This document shows positions 11,524 to 23,207 of a DNA stretch of 64,000 bases, in pieces. This DNA comes from Sesbania bispinosa (Eukaryota; Streptophyta; Magnoliopsida; Fabales; Fabaceae): NCBI GenBank assembly GCA_026901365.1, contig QLOH01000117.1:558001-622000 (forward strand), given 5' to 3'. A program made the position numbers and the translations under genes. How positions within the stretch are numbered: the first letter of the stretch is position 1; the number at the start of each line of letters is the position of its first letter. The notes below the pieces were generated by a model. It made no database searches and was not told the DNA's origin. It saw nothing but the letters and a program-made list of their open reading frames with translations.

Positions 11524-13251
11524 ATGGGAGTACTTTTTTCTCCTAACACAATGCTATCGTTTCTAATTCCCACTGTTGTGCTGCTTTCTCTTCTTTGTCC
11601 TGCTTCTGCTACAAATTCAGCTGAGAACACTTTTGTTCATTGCCTTGTAAACCATTCTGAGCCTTCCCATCCCATAACTGAAGCAATTTTCACAAGAAAC
11701 AGTCCCTCATTCCCTTCTGTCTTGCAAGCCTACATAAGAAATCTTCGTTTCAACACTTCCACAACCCCAAAGCCTTTCCTTATAATCACTGCTTTTCAAG
11801 TGTCCCATGTACAAGCAGCTGTTGTTTGTGCTCAAAAGCACAACTTTTTGATGAAAATTCGAAGTGGGGGTCATGATTATGAAGGTGTGTCTTATGTGGC
11901 TGAGGTACCATTCTTCATCCTTGACATGTTCAATCTCAGATCCATTAAGGTTGATATAGACACTGAAACAGCTTGGGTCCAAGCTGGTGCAACTCTTGGT
12001 GAAGTTTACTACAGAATTGCTGAGAAAAGTAAAACTCATGGCTTCCCTGCTGGGGTTTGTCCTACTGTTGGTGTTGGAGGCCATGTTAGTGGTGCTGGCT
12101 ATGGCAATATGATGAGAAAATATGGTACTTCAGGAGATAATGTTATTGATGCACAAATTGTGGATGTTCAAGGTAGGTTGCTTGATAGAAAATCTATGGG
12201 TGAAGATCTCTTTTGGGCCATCACAGGTGGTGGTGGAGCTAGCTTTGGTGTGGTTATTTCTTACAAAATAAAGATAGTTCAAGTTCCAGAGACAGTCACT
12301 GTTTTCCAAGTTCAGAGGACATTGGAACAAAATGCCACAGACATTGTTTATAATTGGCAGCATGTGGCTCCAACTACTAGCAATGACCTTTTCATAAGGC
12401 TTATCTTGGAAGTGGTGAATGGTACACAAAGTGGAACAAAAACTGTAAGAGCTACCTTCATTGCTCTATTCCTTGGTGACTCCAAGAGCCTTGTTTCTCT
12501 CTTGAGTGAGAGCTTTCCTCAATTGGGTTTGAAGCAATCAGATTGCATCGAAACAAGCTGGCTTAGATCTGTGTTGTTTTGGGACAACATTGACATGGCC
12601 AAACCAGTTGAGGTTTTGCTTGAGAGAAAGCCTCAATCTCTCAGATACTTGAAAAGGAAATCTGACTATGTAAAGGAACCAATTTCCAAGGAGGGTTGGG
12701 AAGGGATTTGGAAGAAGATGATTGAGTTGGAGAATGGAGTAATGTATTTCAATCCTTATGGTGGAAGAATGGATGAGATTTCATCAACAGCAATTCCTTT
12801 ACCTCACAGGGCTGGGAACCTGTGGAAGATTCAATACCAAACAAACTGGAATCAGGAAGGGGAAGAGGTAATATTTCACAACATAAAAGTGATAAGAGAA
12901 CTTCATAAGTACATGACTCCTTTTGTCTCCAAGAACCCAAGACAGGCTTATCTCAATTACAAGGACTTGGATTTGGGTATCAACCACCATGGTTTTAGTA
13001 GCTACTATGAAGGCAGTGTTTATGGAGTGATGTATTACAAGGATAACTTCCACAGGTTGGTTCAGATAAAGACCAAGGTTGATCCTGGCAACTTCTTTAG
13101 GAGCGAACAGAGCATCCCTGTGCTTGGTCATGTTGAAAGAGTTAGAAAGGTGATTGAAAAATCTTTAATTTCTGTTCTTCTCTGTTTGGGTGCTAATTGG
13201 ATTTGGAAACTCTCACAATCTCGTGTTATGAGAAAAAAGAAGATTCAGTAG
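11524..13251 (+). CDS. Berberine bridge enzyme-like FAD-linked oxidoreductase, copy 2
   Basis: This intronless gene encodes 575 residues, closely similar to the gene at 3158-4762. The signal peptide covers about residues 1-29 (ending PASA); a second in-frame Met at residue 10 (11551) is an alternative start. His117 (RSGGHDYEG) and Cys179 (GVCPTVGVGGH) are the bicovalent FAD sites, and Val182 at the gatekeeper position suggests an oxidase. Unlike copy 1 it has Tyr476 in AYLNYKDLDLG and SGAGYG in place of SGGGYG. The last 40 or so residues (from about 533) have no counterpart in copy 1: the stretch 'gagttag' that supplies the copy-1 stop is present here but two bases out of phase, so reading continues to TAG at 13249. 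Possible AATAAA signals lie at 13388 and 13396. The substrate is unknown. Confidence 0.93.
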   Translation: MGVLFSPNTMLSFLIPTVVLLSLLCPASATNSAENTFVHCLVNHSEPSHPITEAIFTRNSPSFPSVLQAYIRNLRFNTSTTPKPFLIITAFQVSHVQAAVVCAQKHNFLMKIRSGGHDYEGVSYVAEVPFFILDMFNLRSIKVDIDTETAWVQAGATLGEVYYRIAEKSKTHGFPAGVCPTVGVGGHVSGAGYGNMMRKYGTSGDNVIDAQIVDVQGRLLDRKSMGEDLFWAITGGGGASFGVVISYKIKIVQVPETVTVFQVQRTLEQNATDIVYNWQHVAPTTSNDLFIRLILEVVNGTQSGTKTVRATFIALFLGDSKSLVSLLSESFPQLGLKQSDCIETSWLRSVLFWDNIDMAKPVEVLLERKPQSLRYLKRKSDYVKEPISKEGWEGIWKKMIELENGVMYFNPYGGRMDEISSTAIPLPHRAGNLWKIQYQTNWNQEGEEVIFHNIKVIRELHKYMTPFVSKNPRQAYLNYKDLDLGINHHGFSSYYEGSVYGVMYYKDNFHRLVQIKTKVDPGNFFRSEQSIPVLGHVERVRKVIEKSLISVLLCLGANWIWKLSQSRVMRKKKIQ

Positions 13252-14977
13252 ACTAGACCTTATATTGTGATGTTAGTTAGGTAAGAAGATACAAGTTTTT
13301 AGAGAGAAAATATTATGTTTAGAGTCAAGTGGTGTGTTTTAGATTTTGTAGCTAAGTATTTGTGTAATTCATACCAGGATATCTAATAATAAAATAATAA
13401 AGTTGGTACGTAGTTAACTATACTAATCTAACTTATAACTTATTGTTTTATTGGTTTCCGTAAGTAACAATTAGCGGTTTTTAACTCATACAACAAAAAT
13501 ATACAACAACTTATACAACACACTTTTTTCTCTCTATATCTCTTCATTATATCACCTATCATATCTCACATTCCTTTCTCTTTTTTCTTCTCTGTTTCTC
13601 TTTCATGGTTGTATGTTGTAAGGGTGTAGGAATATGATTTCTCTTGTAAAAAGGTTGATTTTACACTAAAAAATTTTAGTATTTAAGAGTGTACTGAAGA
13701 GAGAAAAACTAAAAATAAAAGAAAGAAATTAAAATATGTAATAATTGATGTGATAAGAAAAAAAATATAAAAATTGGTGAATAAAATTAAGTGTGGAAAA
13801 ATGGATTTGAATGAATTCACCAAATTCAAATTGAAATTACATCTTTATTTTCAGGATCACGGCTCGGATTTGTTCTCTGTCTATCATTTGACTCCATCAT
13901 TCGACTGGGAATCCAAATTCATGGAAAAATTATGATTGTTTAAACTTTGTGTTTGATTGAACAAACCACTTATGTGAGAATGTTTAAGTACACGAGAAAA
14001 TTCTTGTATGACACAACAATATAAGATGTAGTTACTAATATAAAAGCCAAACAATGTGGAAAAGTCTCATTTAAATAAAAAGCACTGCTTTTAATGTATG
14101 TTTGTTTTAGTTTAACTTCAGAGAAGTAATTAACTTCTCAACAACTCTCTCAATTTTTTTTATAATTATCTTTTTTAACAAATTAATTCAAATACACATT
14201 AAGTAATATATTCATATTTTCTTTCTGTTGAATGATGATATATATAAATTGGTTTGATTTTGGGGATCAAGTTACTCCATAAGTAATTTTTGGTAAAATT
14301 ACTCCGTTTAATAATGTTATATGAATGTTGATTTTCATCAAACCAGCCGTTGAATTGATAGTTCTCATTAAATAGATCAAGTTTATAAAGTTTCATAAAA
14401 TTTGAAAACCATTTGATATTTCATAAAATAACTTCAATTTATTGTATAATATACTTTTCAAAATATAAGTAAATACTAATTATGAAATTACATACCTATA
14501 AATATTAAATTTATCTAAAATTTGGCATACATGATCATCATGCAAATATCATATTATTCAATGGTTAAATTTATGAAATTCCTATTCTATAAAATTTTAT
14601 TAAGCAGAGTAATTTGATACCCATCCATTTTTTATTTAATCTTTAAATTCATGTGTGTTTAAATCTATTAGAATTAATTTCCTAAGAATCAAATGATAAA
14701 ATAATAAAGTTTAAAAAAAAGATTATTACGCAAATAAAATTATTTATTTCTTTAACATTTTGCTATACACACACCATTTGATTCTTGAAATTTTTGAACT
14801 TGGATATATTCATACTAATATCCATCTTTTAGATATTTAATTTTTTTCTTTATATATTTAATTATTTAGACATTATTATTAATAAATTGTATTTATTCTG
14901 TCTTATTACTTATTAGTAACTTTTGTGATTAAGTTTTAATTAAAGTTTTCATTGCAATAATGTTAAAGTAATGGTCT
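13252..14977. other. AT-rich intergenic region
   Basis: No gene was found. 13485-13640 contains 'tatacaacaacttatacaac' and, further on, 'ggttgtatgttgtaagggtg' in inverted orientation, so it may be a small MITE. The rest is A/T-rich sequence without clear structure. Confidence 0.3.
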
Positions 14978-15670
14978 TTTTTTTTTTTGCTAGGCAAAGA
15001 AAAATATATTTAAAAGAAAGTACAAGGGGTACTCAACCCATATACAAATACAAAAATCCAAAGGAAAGGAAGAAAATAAAAAACCAGCCATTACATTAAC
15101 TAGTGATGTAAAAAGCCTAATTGAAACAGAACTGAAGCAATAACCAATGTACTGAAACCGAATCACTCCACCAGAATGTCATCACCAAATAAGCCAACTA
15201 GTTAAGATAGATTCAGCACCAATTGCCCACCATCTAAAACCCAAAACAATTCCAACATATACTAGCATCAGAAAACCAATAACAGTTAAAAATAACAAAG
15301 TAGAAATTCATCTTCTTTAGTAGAAATTTAATCACTTCCTCGGGCTATTAGACCACAACAAAAAGGGATACAAGAAAAAGGTATCCTTAGCTTTTAACCA
15401 TTTCCAAGATCTAATTTTAACAAGCTCCATCACATCAGCAGGTTCCATAAGATTATTGGAGAAAATGGCTTCATTCCGAGCTAACCATAAAGACCACATG
15501 ACCGCCAACCAAATCAAAGACTGCTTCAACCTATTGTTTGCACTACATTGTGGTAACCCCATAAAATGAGAAAAAATAGACAAACAACAATTATTTAAAA
15601 ACAGAACAAAATCCACCCCACTCAAAGCACAACATTTAAACTTTAGATGCAAAAACACACTCAAAAAATA
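14978..15670 (-). mobile_element. LINE retrotransposon, 3' remnant (minus strand)
   Basis: On the - strand 15664-15332 encodes a 110-residue fragment with SLWLARNEAIFSNN and ELVKIRSWKWLK, the same C-terminal LINE motif as at 8093-8275. A 3' non-coding region ends in a poly-A tract (T-run at 14978-14988 on the + strand). It is 5'-truncated, with an old and degenerate coding region. Confidence 0.65.
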
Positions 15671-16739
15671 GATGAGAAGTGGAATTAATTTATTTTATTA
15701 TTAAAGATCAAACCAGCAATTATTAATGCTCATCATTATCTTAAAGATCCAAAAGTATAATTTATTTTATTATTTATTCTATTATGTTTAGTCTAATTTT
15801 ATTTTAAAATATTTATTGTTTAAGTATTTAATAATTTCAGATTTTTTATTATAATAGAAAGGATTTAATTATAATCCATTTGTAAAATATAAGAGTATTT
15901 GTGTAATGTTTAAGAAACAAAAAATTATATAATATTTAAGAAATAGATGAGGTTTTTTTGTAATGAGTCAAAAACTTAATAATGATATTTTTCATAATTT
16001 TATACAAAAATAATTAAGTATGGTATAGTATATTTATAAATAGAAAAGGTTTAGTGAATAAATAAAAAGGGCTGTGTTTAAAAAATTTAAGGTGGAAAAG
16101 AGGTTTGAATAATTTATCCTTACTTTTATATACTAATAAGTGGAACTTAATACCCGATAAAATGATATATATATATATATATATATATAAACACATCAGT
16201 ATTACAGTTTAATGAATTATTTTCTCTATTTCATTTTTTTTTGTTTTGAATCAGAAGTATCCTTCATGGTGGAGCTAACTCTCTTAACAGAGATTTTTTT
16301 TATCCACAGGATAGAATCTGAGACCTTGTGAAGTTAATCATGTATGTACCATTTGAACCAATCTCAATTGGTTCTATTCCATATATTTTATTGTTTAATG
16401 TTTTTTATGGATTATTGTTTAAGGTTATGTATACAAATTAAAAAAATTAATTGATACATAAATTTATTATATCTTTGTTAAAATATCCTAATTTATTTCC
16501 ACTTATTTCATTTATTATAGTTAGCTAAAATAATTTTTCATAACATATAGTTAAAAGAAAAATATCAAATGAGTTTTGGATTTATAAAATAACATAAGTT
16601 TTGAAACTTAATAAAAAAGAAAGATAGAAAATGAAGGGAGTGCATATTTAAACTATCTATATTATGCGATTTGATGGCAATTCTTTCAGAAATATTGGAA
16701 AATCATAGAGAAAAGGTTGTTTTATTCTAAAAATGTATA
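15671..16739. other. AT-rich intergenic region with a dinucleotide repeat
   Basis: No gene was found. An (AT)n tract of about 25 bases lies near 16163-16188. The SINE-like piece at 16255-16380 is listed separately. Confidence 0.4.
16255..16380 (-). mobile_element. SINE-like (tRNA-derived) fragment
   Basis: On the - strand 'gattggttcaaatggtacat' matches a pol III A-box pattern, and 'aaggtctcagattctatcc' sits where a B-box would be. It is related to 6165-6300. Limits are approximate. Confidence 0.35.
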
Positions 16740-17440
16740 ATAAGGCCTGACTAATTTATTAGGTAGGTAAAATAGATAAGGCTATAACCAGAGATATAAA
16801 AATATAATATACTCCATTCAGTTTCAGCCTTAATTATAAGACAATACAGATAAAAATAAACATATTAGCTGATTTTAAAAAATTATTTTATAAGATTATA
16901 AATTTAATTATTTCTATTTAAAATTAAACTCTACTACCATAGTAATTGTATTACTTTAAAATCTTTAATGGTCAACAAGAACAAATATGAAAAAAAAAAA
17001 TCCTAAATTTATACACTTTATTTTATAAATAGCATCATGAAAAAATTTAAAACGTTACGACCGGAGATAATACTACCTTTTAACTTGAAAAATCATAACA
17101 ATTTCTGTTTTATAATTATATACATGGAATGTATATATGGACATAAATGATTAACTTGTTTAAAATTTTTACAACACTATTTATTTATCTCATGGAAAAA
17201 TGTATTATGTATATTTCATTCATAGAGATAATTTTCCTCAAACTTGTGGCTGCAGCAAGGTTAAGCGAATTAGCAAACAGCAGCAGGCGTGCCCATGTCC
17301 ATGTGCGTGGCTGTTGTGTCAGCAATTGCACGATCAATTTGATCTTTTATCAGAATGAATGACGACAACTACGAATCTTCTAGGACCACAACACAATCTC
17401 TTGTACCGACCAACGGATGCTCAATTAATGATAGGTAGAA
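16740..17440. repeat. Segmental duplication, copy A (partner 30390-30990)
   Basis: 'ttacatggaatgtatat', 'atgattaacttgtttaaaat', 'acaacactatttattta' and 'ttgtaccgaccaacgga' occur in the same order here and at 30480-30960. This is the far upstream part of the duplicated block that carries the alpha-glucosidase genes. Copy B has an extra segment at about 30650-30840. Confidence 0.7.
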
Positions 17441-17574
17441 GGAAAAAATAAAAACGTGATAGATAAGTTATGAGATGAAAAATTATAATATATATATATA
17501 GAATGAGACGTAAAACTAAAAGAGTGGAATGTAAAAAAAAAAAAAAAATCTAAATTGTTGATAGAAATAAGATG

Positions 17575-18350
17575 AAACCATAGTTATAAAACTCGGACCG
17601 GACCGGCCGGTTGGACCGGGAACCGGTCCCATGACCGGTACGGTCAAGGATATGGACCGCTGCTTCCATGAAACTAATAAGAATCGGCCCTGAATCGGCG
17701 AACCGGTGGTAAGCCAGTAAGAACTGGCCGGGTGCAACACTTGACCGGTTCCTTACTTTAGAAAAAAAATTCCCAAAGCTTCCTCCAGAGAGTTTGAACA
17801 CATGGTCATGTAGTTGCAAACTAGCGCTTTATCACTGTACCACCGCTCACTTTTGTATATTTGGTATTAATTATTATATATAACCCATGTTAATACGTGA
17901 ATTGGAGAAAAATCTCAATTTTAATTACAGAAATCAAATTCACATCTAAGAATTACAATCTCAATTAAAATTCATTTATTTTATTTATACATACAATTTC
18001 AATTAAAATCCATTTATTATATTTATATATTCAAATTTTTTTATTTAATCGAAAATATTTATAAAATAAATAAATACATATATTTAAGATTACACATAGA
18101 TATATATTATTTTAATAATTATTATTAATTTTTTTATTTTATAAACCTTATAATAAGGTTATTTATATTGATTTACAACTTTATATATCTTAATTTCTTA
18201 TAATTTTATGTTATTTTATTGATTAAAATGTTATATAATATTAAAAAAATATATTTAAGTAAAACCGGTTCGACAACGGTTGAACTATTGAACAGTGAAC
18301 CAGTGACTTCACCGGTCTGATTATCAGTCCAGTTTTTAAAACATCGGATG
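17575..18350. mobile_element. Non-autonomous DNA transposon with ACCGG-rich ends
   Basis: The left end reads 'aaactcggaccggaccggcc' and the right end, reverse complemented, 'ttttaaaaactggactgata' followed by 'agaccggtgaag'. GC-rich ends enclose an AT-rich core. The sequence to its right (18350-18470) matches 31240-31370 in the partner duplication, where this element is absent, so it inserted after the duplication or was lost there. Confidence 0.55.
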
Positions 18351-18845
18351 AAACTAGTCAATTTAGTACTAATTTTAACCTTTTCATATAAGGTAAATAG
18401 GTAACATAGTAACATTCATATTTTATAAATATTTTTTAAAATAATTTTAAAAAATAATTAAATTCTCCATCTAGTCATATTCTAAAAGTTTTTTTAACTT
18501 TTTATAGTAGTATTTAGAAAATTTATGAAGCATTAAATATATATTTTTTAAGTTTATCCTTAATTTTTAAAAAATAATATTATATTATTTTACATTTTTA
18601 ATGACCTTCTTTCGTTTTTCTAATGAGTACTTAATTAATTAGTAGGTTGAAGTGTTTCTTGACAATTACCGAAGAACACTACTTATAGAGAAATTAGGGA
18701 TAACATTATTGATTGTCATTTGGTGAATACATACCTCAAACTAAATTTATAATTAATGGAGGTATAATACTAAATGTTAATTTAACCTAAAACTACATTC
18801 CTAGTTATAAGTAATTTACAATTGAAATTTAACAAAACGTGATCA

Positions 18846-19975
18846 ACATTGATTTAATAGATATATATCATTGAGAATATTGTATTAGTAATTATACATG
18901 ATGGATGAGTTGTATAAAATGTTATATATCATTTTATAATATTATATTTAATAACATTTTCAAGTAAAGTTTACTATATACTTGATCAAGATATTTATTT
19001 GTCATTTTATTGTCAAATATTATTTGAGTAGTAAGCACCAAGTTTGTTTTCTTTTCTTTTTTTTTTTACAATAAATGTACGGAAATTAGGATGGACATAA
19101 AAAAATTTGTAAGTCAATCGCTTCTTTAGTATGTTGATTTACCATTGAAAAAGAATAAACGTATATTTAATTTAATTCATCAAAATTCATATTTTTGGAT
19201 GAATATAAAAAAAATTCATGCTTTTGGATGAATATACTTTTTTAGTTGATGTAAATATATAGAAATCCAAATATGCTATAGTTCTACCCCTTTATCATGA
19301 TCATCGCCCAAAGTTGAGTTATTGGTTTAGGTGTTAATGTTATCCCGGTATTACATACATCAATTGCAAACCATTTTCAAACCAACCAAAAAAAATGGCG
19401 TGAAAAAATGAGACGTGCGATGTTGGGTTTAATTATAACACTATAGCAATCAACAAATTCTCGTACAATTGACAGATAGTTAGGTCCATTAAGTATATTG
19501 ATAAGGTTCGATCCTCACCATGTGTATAAAAAAGAATTTGTTGAGAGAGATAAAACTCACTTCCATAATCTTTACCTCTCAAAAGATTAGTCTCTAGTTA
19601 TCAACGAGCGAATATTTTGGTTGAAACACAAAAAATTATAACATTATATATAGCCAAGACCCTATTGGTCATTGTTATATTCAAATTTCCAATTCAACAG
19701 GAAAAGCTCCTCTTGCTCTCGTTTAACCTAAAAACAAGTTAATTTAACACATTTTAATACATTGAATTCTGAATAACTTTTTTTTTTTTCATAAAACATG
19801 ATACGTTGTACAAATTAATGTTTCAACTTTAACTGTTTCATTTCAAGCAGATACGGTACATCAATCTAATTTTAACAACAACGTGGAGGGGTTCCACACA
19901 TAATTCTACAAAAACTTGTCGTTGACTTAGGCAACACTATAACAGCAAAGTCATTCTCTTACCTTGCGTATTTAT
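18846..19975. repeat. Direct repeat copy A (partner 21416-22758)
   Basis: From 'acattgatttaatagatata' to 'caacactataacagcaaag' this 1.1-kb segment runs parallel to 21416-22758 at high similarity. It shows the empty site for the 184-bp element at 21528-21711. Confidence 0.85.
19440..19625 (+). mobile_element. SINE-like element with a good B-box
   Basis: GGTTCGATCC (pol III B-box) lies at 19505-19514, preceded by a diverged tRNA-like head ('gacagatagttaggtccatt'). The body 'aaaaaagaatttgttgagag' is also found at 22200-22390 (duplicate) and on the - strand at 38470-38650. Confidence 0.5.
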
Positions 19976-20845
19976 AGACTTAAATATGTTTCTGATCCTA
20001 CATTTTAGTGGGTTTTTTATTTTAGTTCCTATCCACTTTTTATTAAGCTTTCAGTCCTTACTTTATTTGTTGTTTATGGAATAGGTTTCTGCCATCAACT
20101 TTGCTGTTAACTTTGCTGATGTGGCAAACAGAGTGCTATTTCTATCCAACTTAGATTTGTTTATAGTCCTTAAAAATATGTTTCTTTTGGTTTTAGTCCC
20201 TACAATTATTTTTTGGTTTTTTTACCTCAATTTCATATTTATCCAACATCATAGTGTCATGTTGCTTCCACTACATTGTTTGAACATTCAATGCACTTGG
20301 ATTCACTCTATAAAGGCTGGCACTACACATTAAATTATCTAGACACAATCATATTAATTGTACTCTATTAAGTCACTTTCGCAACTTGACTATGACTTTT
20401 CCCGAGTAAAAATTCACAGGAAATTTCTTGCGATTTTTTCTCTAGAAAATTCATGTGTAGTAAATTTCCCAAAAAATTATAAACTTTTTACATAAAACTG
20501 TTGCTATAAAATTTCTTTGTTTTGTTGTACAAAAATCTATAGTAAATTTTCTACAAATTTTAGGATCTGAACAAAATTTTCTTTGAATTTTGAAATCTAT
20601 AGGAAAATTCGAAGGAAAATCCATAGAAAACTGGTGGTTTTAGTCCTTAAATATAGTCAAGATTTGGTTTTGGTCATTCAAAAATTGAAATACATCAACT
20701 TAGTCATTATTGCACGATTGAAGTATAGATTTTGCTATGAATTTTTATCGATAATAACTAAAAAAAGGTATTTTCACTTTTTAAGGGACCAAATCCACTG
20801 GTTTCAATTCTCGAGACTAAAGGAGTATAATTATTTGTTTAAATA
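19976..20845. mobile_element. Possible element of the 'tttagtccct' inverted-repeat type
   Basis: The left end 'gacttaaatatgtttctgat' followed by repeated 'tttagttcct'/'tttcagtcct' phrases resembles the left arm of the element at 44600-45466. The right part contains 'gggaccaaatccactgg' in the opposite sense. The region is absent after the duplicate at 22758. No clean target duplication was found. Confidence 0.35.
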
Positions 20846-21415
20846 AAAAAATCTACTCACACTAACACAATATAGTCTAATCAAGTAAAGTGACGTGTGT
20901 ATATATATACTCACTAAAGGACAAATTTGTACTCTCAACCAAGTACAAAAAATAAAGACCGTGAGAGTAAGAGAGAATAAATATCAAAATAGCACACAAC
21001 CTAAAGAAGAAAAGTCACAAAATAAATTAAGTGATGAGAGAAATCAATGTTAAAAATGAATAAAATCAACTATTAATGATTATTAGCTATTTTTTATTTT
21101 TATAAAAATATTAATAGTAAATATTTTATTTTTTAGAGGTCTAAAATAAGAGTATTTTTTAGGGTCTAAAACGAGGGTTTTACTCGCCTTAGGAATGAGC
21201 CATTCTGAATGTAAATAAATGAGTATGAAAAAAACACAACTACGATTATATTTTCTCTCTGCTTGATTGTATTTTCTCTCCATCTCTTTTTTGTCACATA
21301 TACCTGATTATGATCTTACCCAATTTATTAGCAACACAATAAAATCAAATTTACCTCTCAAAATGTCTCGTGCGTTGCACACGGGCTCAAACAATAGTTT
21401 CTTACCTTTTTCAAT
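20846..21415. other. AT-rich intergenic stretch
   Basis: No gene was found. 'ctcgtgcgttgcacacggg' near 21370 is a short hairpin that resembles the stem near a Helitron 3' end, but it is not followed by CTAG. Confidence 0.25.
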
Positions 21416-22758
21416 ACATTGATTTAATAGATATATATCATTGAGAATATTGTAGTAGTAATTATACATGATGGATGAGTTGTATAAAATGTTATATAGC
21501 ATTTTATAATATTATATTTAATAAATAGAGTTTAACATATATACACTGACAGTGTAAAGAAATTTTACATAGACATCCAATGATGTGCCTCCACATCATT
21601 TATTGAATTTAATAACACATGAGGTGTCACATTCATTAAATGATGTGGCAGCACACTATTGGATGTATGTGTAAAATTTCTTTACATTGACATTTTATAT
21701 TAATTAAATCCTAATAAATATAGTATTTAATAACATTTTCAAGTAAATTTTACTATATACTTGATCAAGATATTTATTTTTCATTTTATTGTCAAATGTT
21801 ATTTCAGTAGTAAGCACCAAGTTTGTTTTCTTTTCTTTTTTACAATAATTGTACGGAAATTAGGATGGACATAAAAAAATTGTAAGTCAATCGCTTTTAT
21901 TAGTATGTTGATTTACCATTGAAAAAGAATAAACGTATATATAATCTAATTTATCAAAATTCATATTTTTGGATGGATATAAAAAAAACTCATGCTTTTG
22001 GATGAATATACTTTTTTAGTTGATGTAAATATATAGAAATCCAAATATGCTATAATTCTACCCCATTATCATTATCCTCACTCAAAGTTGAGTTATTGGT
22101 TTAGGTGTTAATGTTATCTTGGTATTACATACATCAATTGCAAACCATTTTCAAACCAATAAAAAAAAAAGCGTGAGAAAATGAGACATGTGATATTTGG
22201 TTTAATTATAAAATTATAGCAATCGACGTCTGACACAATTGACAAATAGTTAAATCCTTAAAGTATCTTGACAGGTTCAATCCCTGATAATGTATATAAA
22301 AAAGAATTTATTAGGAGACGTAAAATTCACTCCTGTGATCTTTACCCCTCAAAAAGATTAATCTCTAAGTATAATCGGAGAAATATCTTTGATTCATAAA
22401 AAAAAAAAGTTATAACATTATAGCCAAGACCGTATTGGTCATTGTTATATTCAAATTTCCAATTCAAACGGGAAAGCTCCTCTTGCTCTCGTTTAACCTA
22501 AAAACAAAATTAATTTAACACACACATTGAATTCTGATTAACTCTTTTTTTTTTTTTTGCATTCATAAAACATGATACATTGTACAAATTAATGTTTCAA
22601 CTTCAACTGTTTTAAATTCATTTCAAGGAGGATACAGTATATCAATCTAATTTTAACAACAACGTGGAGGGATTCCACACATAATTTCTACCAAAACTTG
22701 TCATTGACTTGGGCAACACTATAACAGCAAAGCCATTCTCTTACCTTACCTACTTATA
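21416..22758. repeat. Direct repeat copy B (partner 18846-19975)
   Basis: Collinear with 18846-19975. The length difference is mostly the 184-bp element at 21528-21711 and its target duplication. It contains the second SINE-like copy (22200-22390, B-box-like 'ggttcaatcc' at 22274-22283). It ends about 450 bases before the first alpha-glucosidase start codon. Confidence 0.85.
21528..21711. mobile_element. MITE, 184 bp, 9-bp target duplication (four-copy family here)
   Basis: TAATAAATA flanks it at 21519-21527 and 21712-21720. Left end 'gagtttaacatatatacact' and right end, reverse complemented, 'ggatttaattaatataaaat' are inverted, and both continue into 'gtgtaaagaaattttac'-like sequence. Copy A of the surrounding repeat (18940-18955) is the empty site. 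Family members: 38739-38922, about 60750-60925, about 62893-63091. Confidence 0.8.
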
Positions 22759-23207
22759 TTACTTATACCGTTCACTATAACAACTCTTATGAAATATGTT
22801 TGTTGTCAACTTGTCATTATCAACAACACCACATAGCAAACTTTCATTTAATTGCTTCCTAATGGTCATGATTTTCAACCTTGATCCCAACATAATATCT
22901 CTGCTAGCTGTCGAAGATGTTTTTCCTTCTTGATTCAATATGAAGTCCTATTATTTTGTTTTTCAACCTTGATCCCAATATGATTTTTTTTTAATAATAA
23001 ATACAAGAAAAACCCTATTGTATTGACTATACCTGAATGGAAAATGGTGGTTGGTTGGAAGAAACAATGCTGATGTTGTCAGCGAGTGCGTTGCGTTGCC
23101 TCCATTCCACCACTATCCTTTTGTAGCCTCCTCCAAGAATGAACGTATATAAATTCACATGCCATCGTTTTCTATCCTCATCCTCACTCACTCACTCACA
23201 CATATCA
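22759..23207 (+). promoter_or_regulatory. Promoter region of alpha-glucosidase gene 1
   Basis: TATATAAAT lies at 23146-23154, 62 bases before the ATG. 22780-23000 matches 32700-32920 upstream of copy 2 (shared 'tcttatgaaatatg', 'caaccttgatccca', 'gtcgaagatgttt'), so the promoters were duplicated along with the genes. An ATG at 23139, just before the TATA box and in frame, is very unlikely to be transcribed. Confidence 0.5.

Noticed and set aside
17516..17819. Open frames on the minus strand across the ACCGG-rich segment
   Set aside because: They coincide with the end of a transposon and have no recognisable domain.
23139..23207. In-frame ATG upstream of the alpha-glucosidase 1 start
   Set aside because: It lies before the TATA box (23146-23154), would put charged and polar residues ahead of the signal peptide, and copies 2 and 3 keep only the downstream ATG as the common start.
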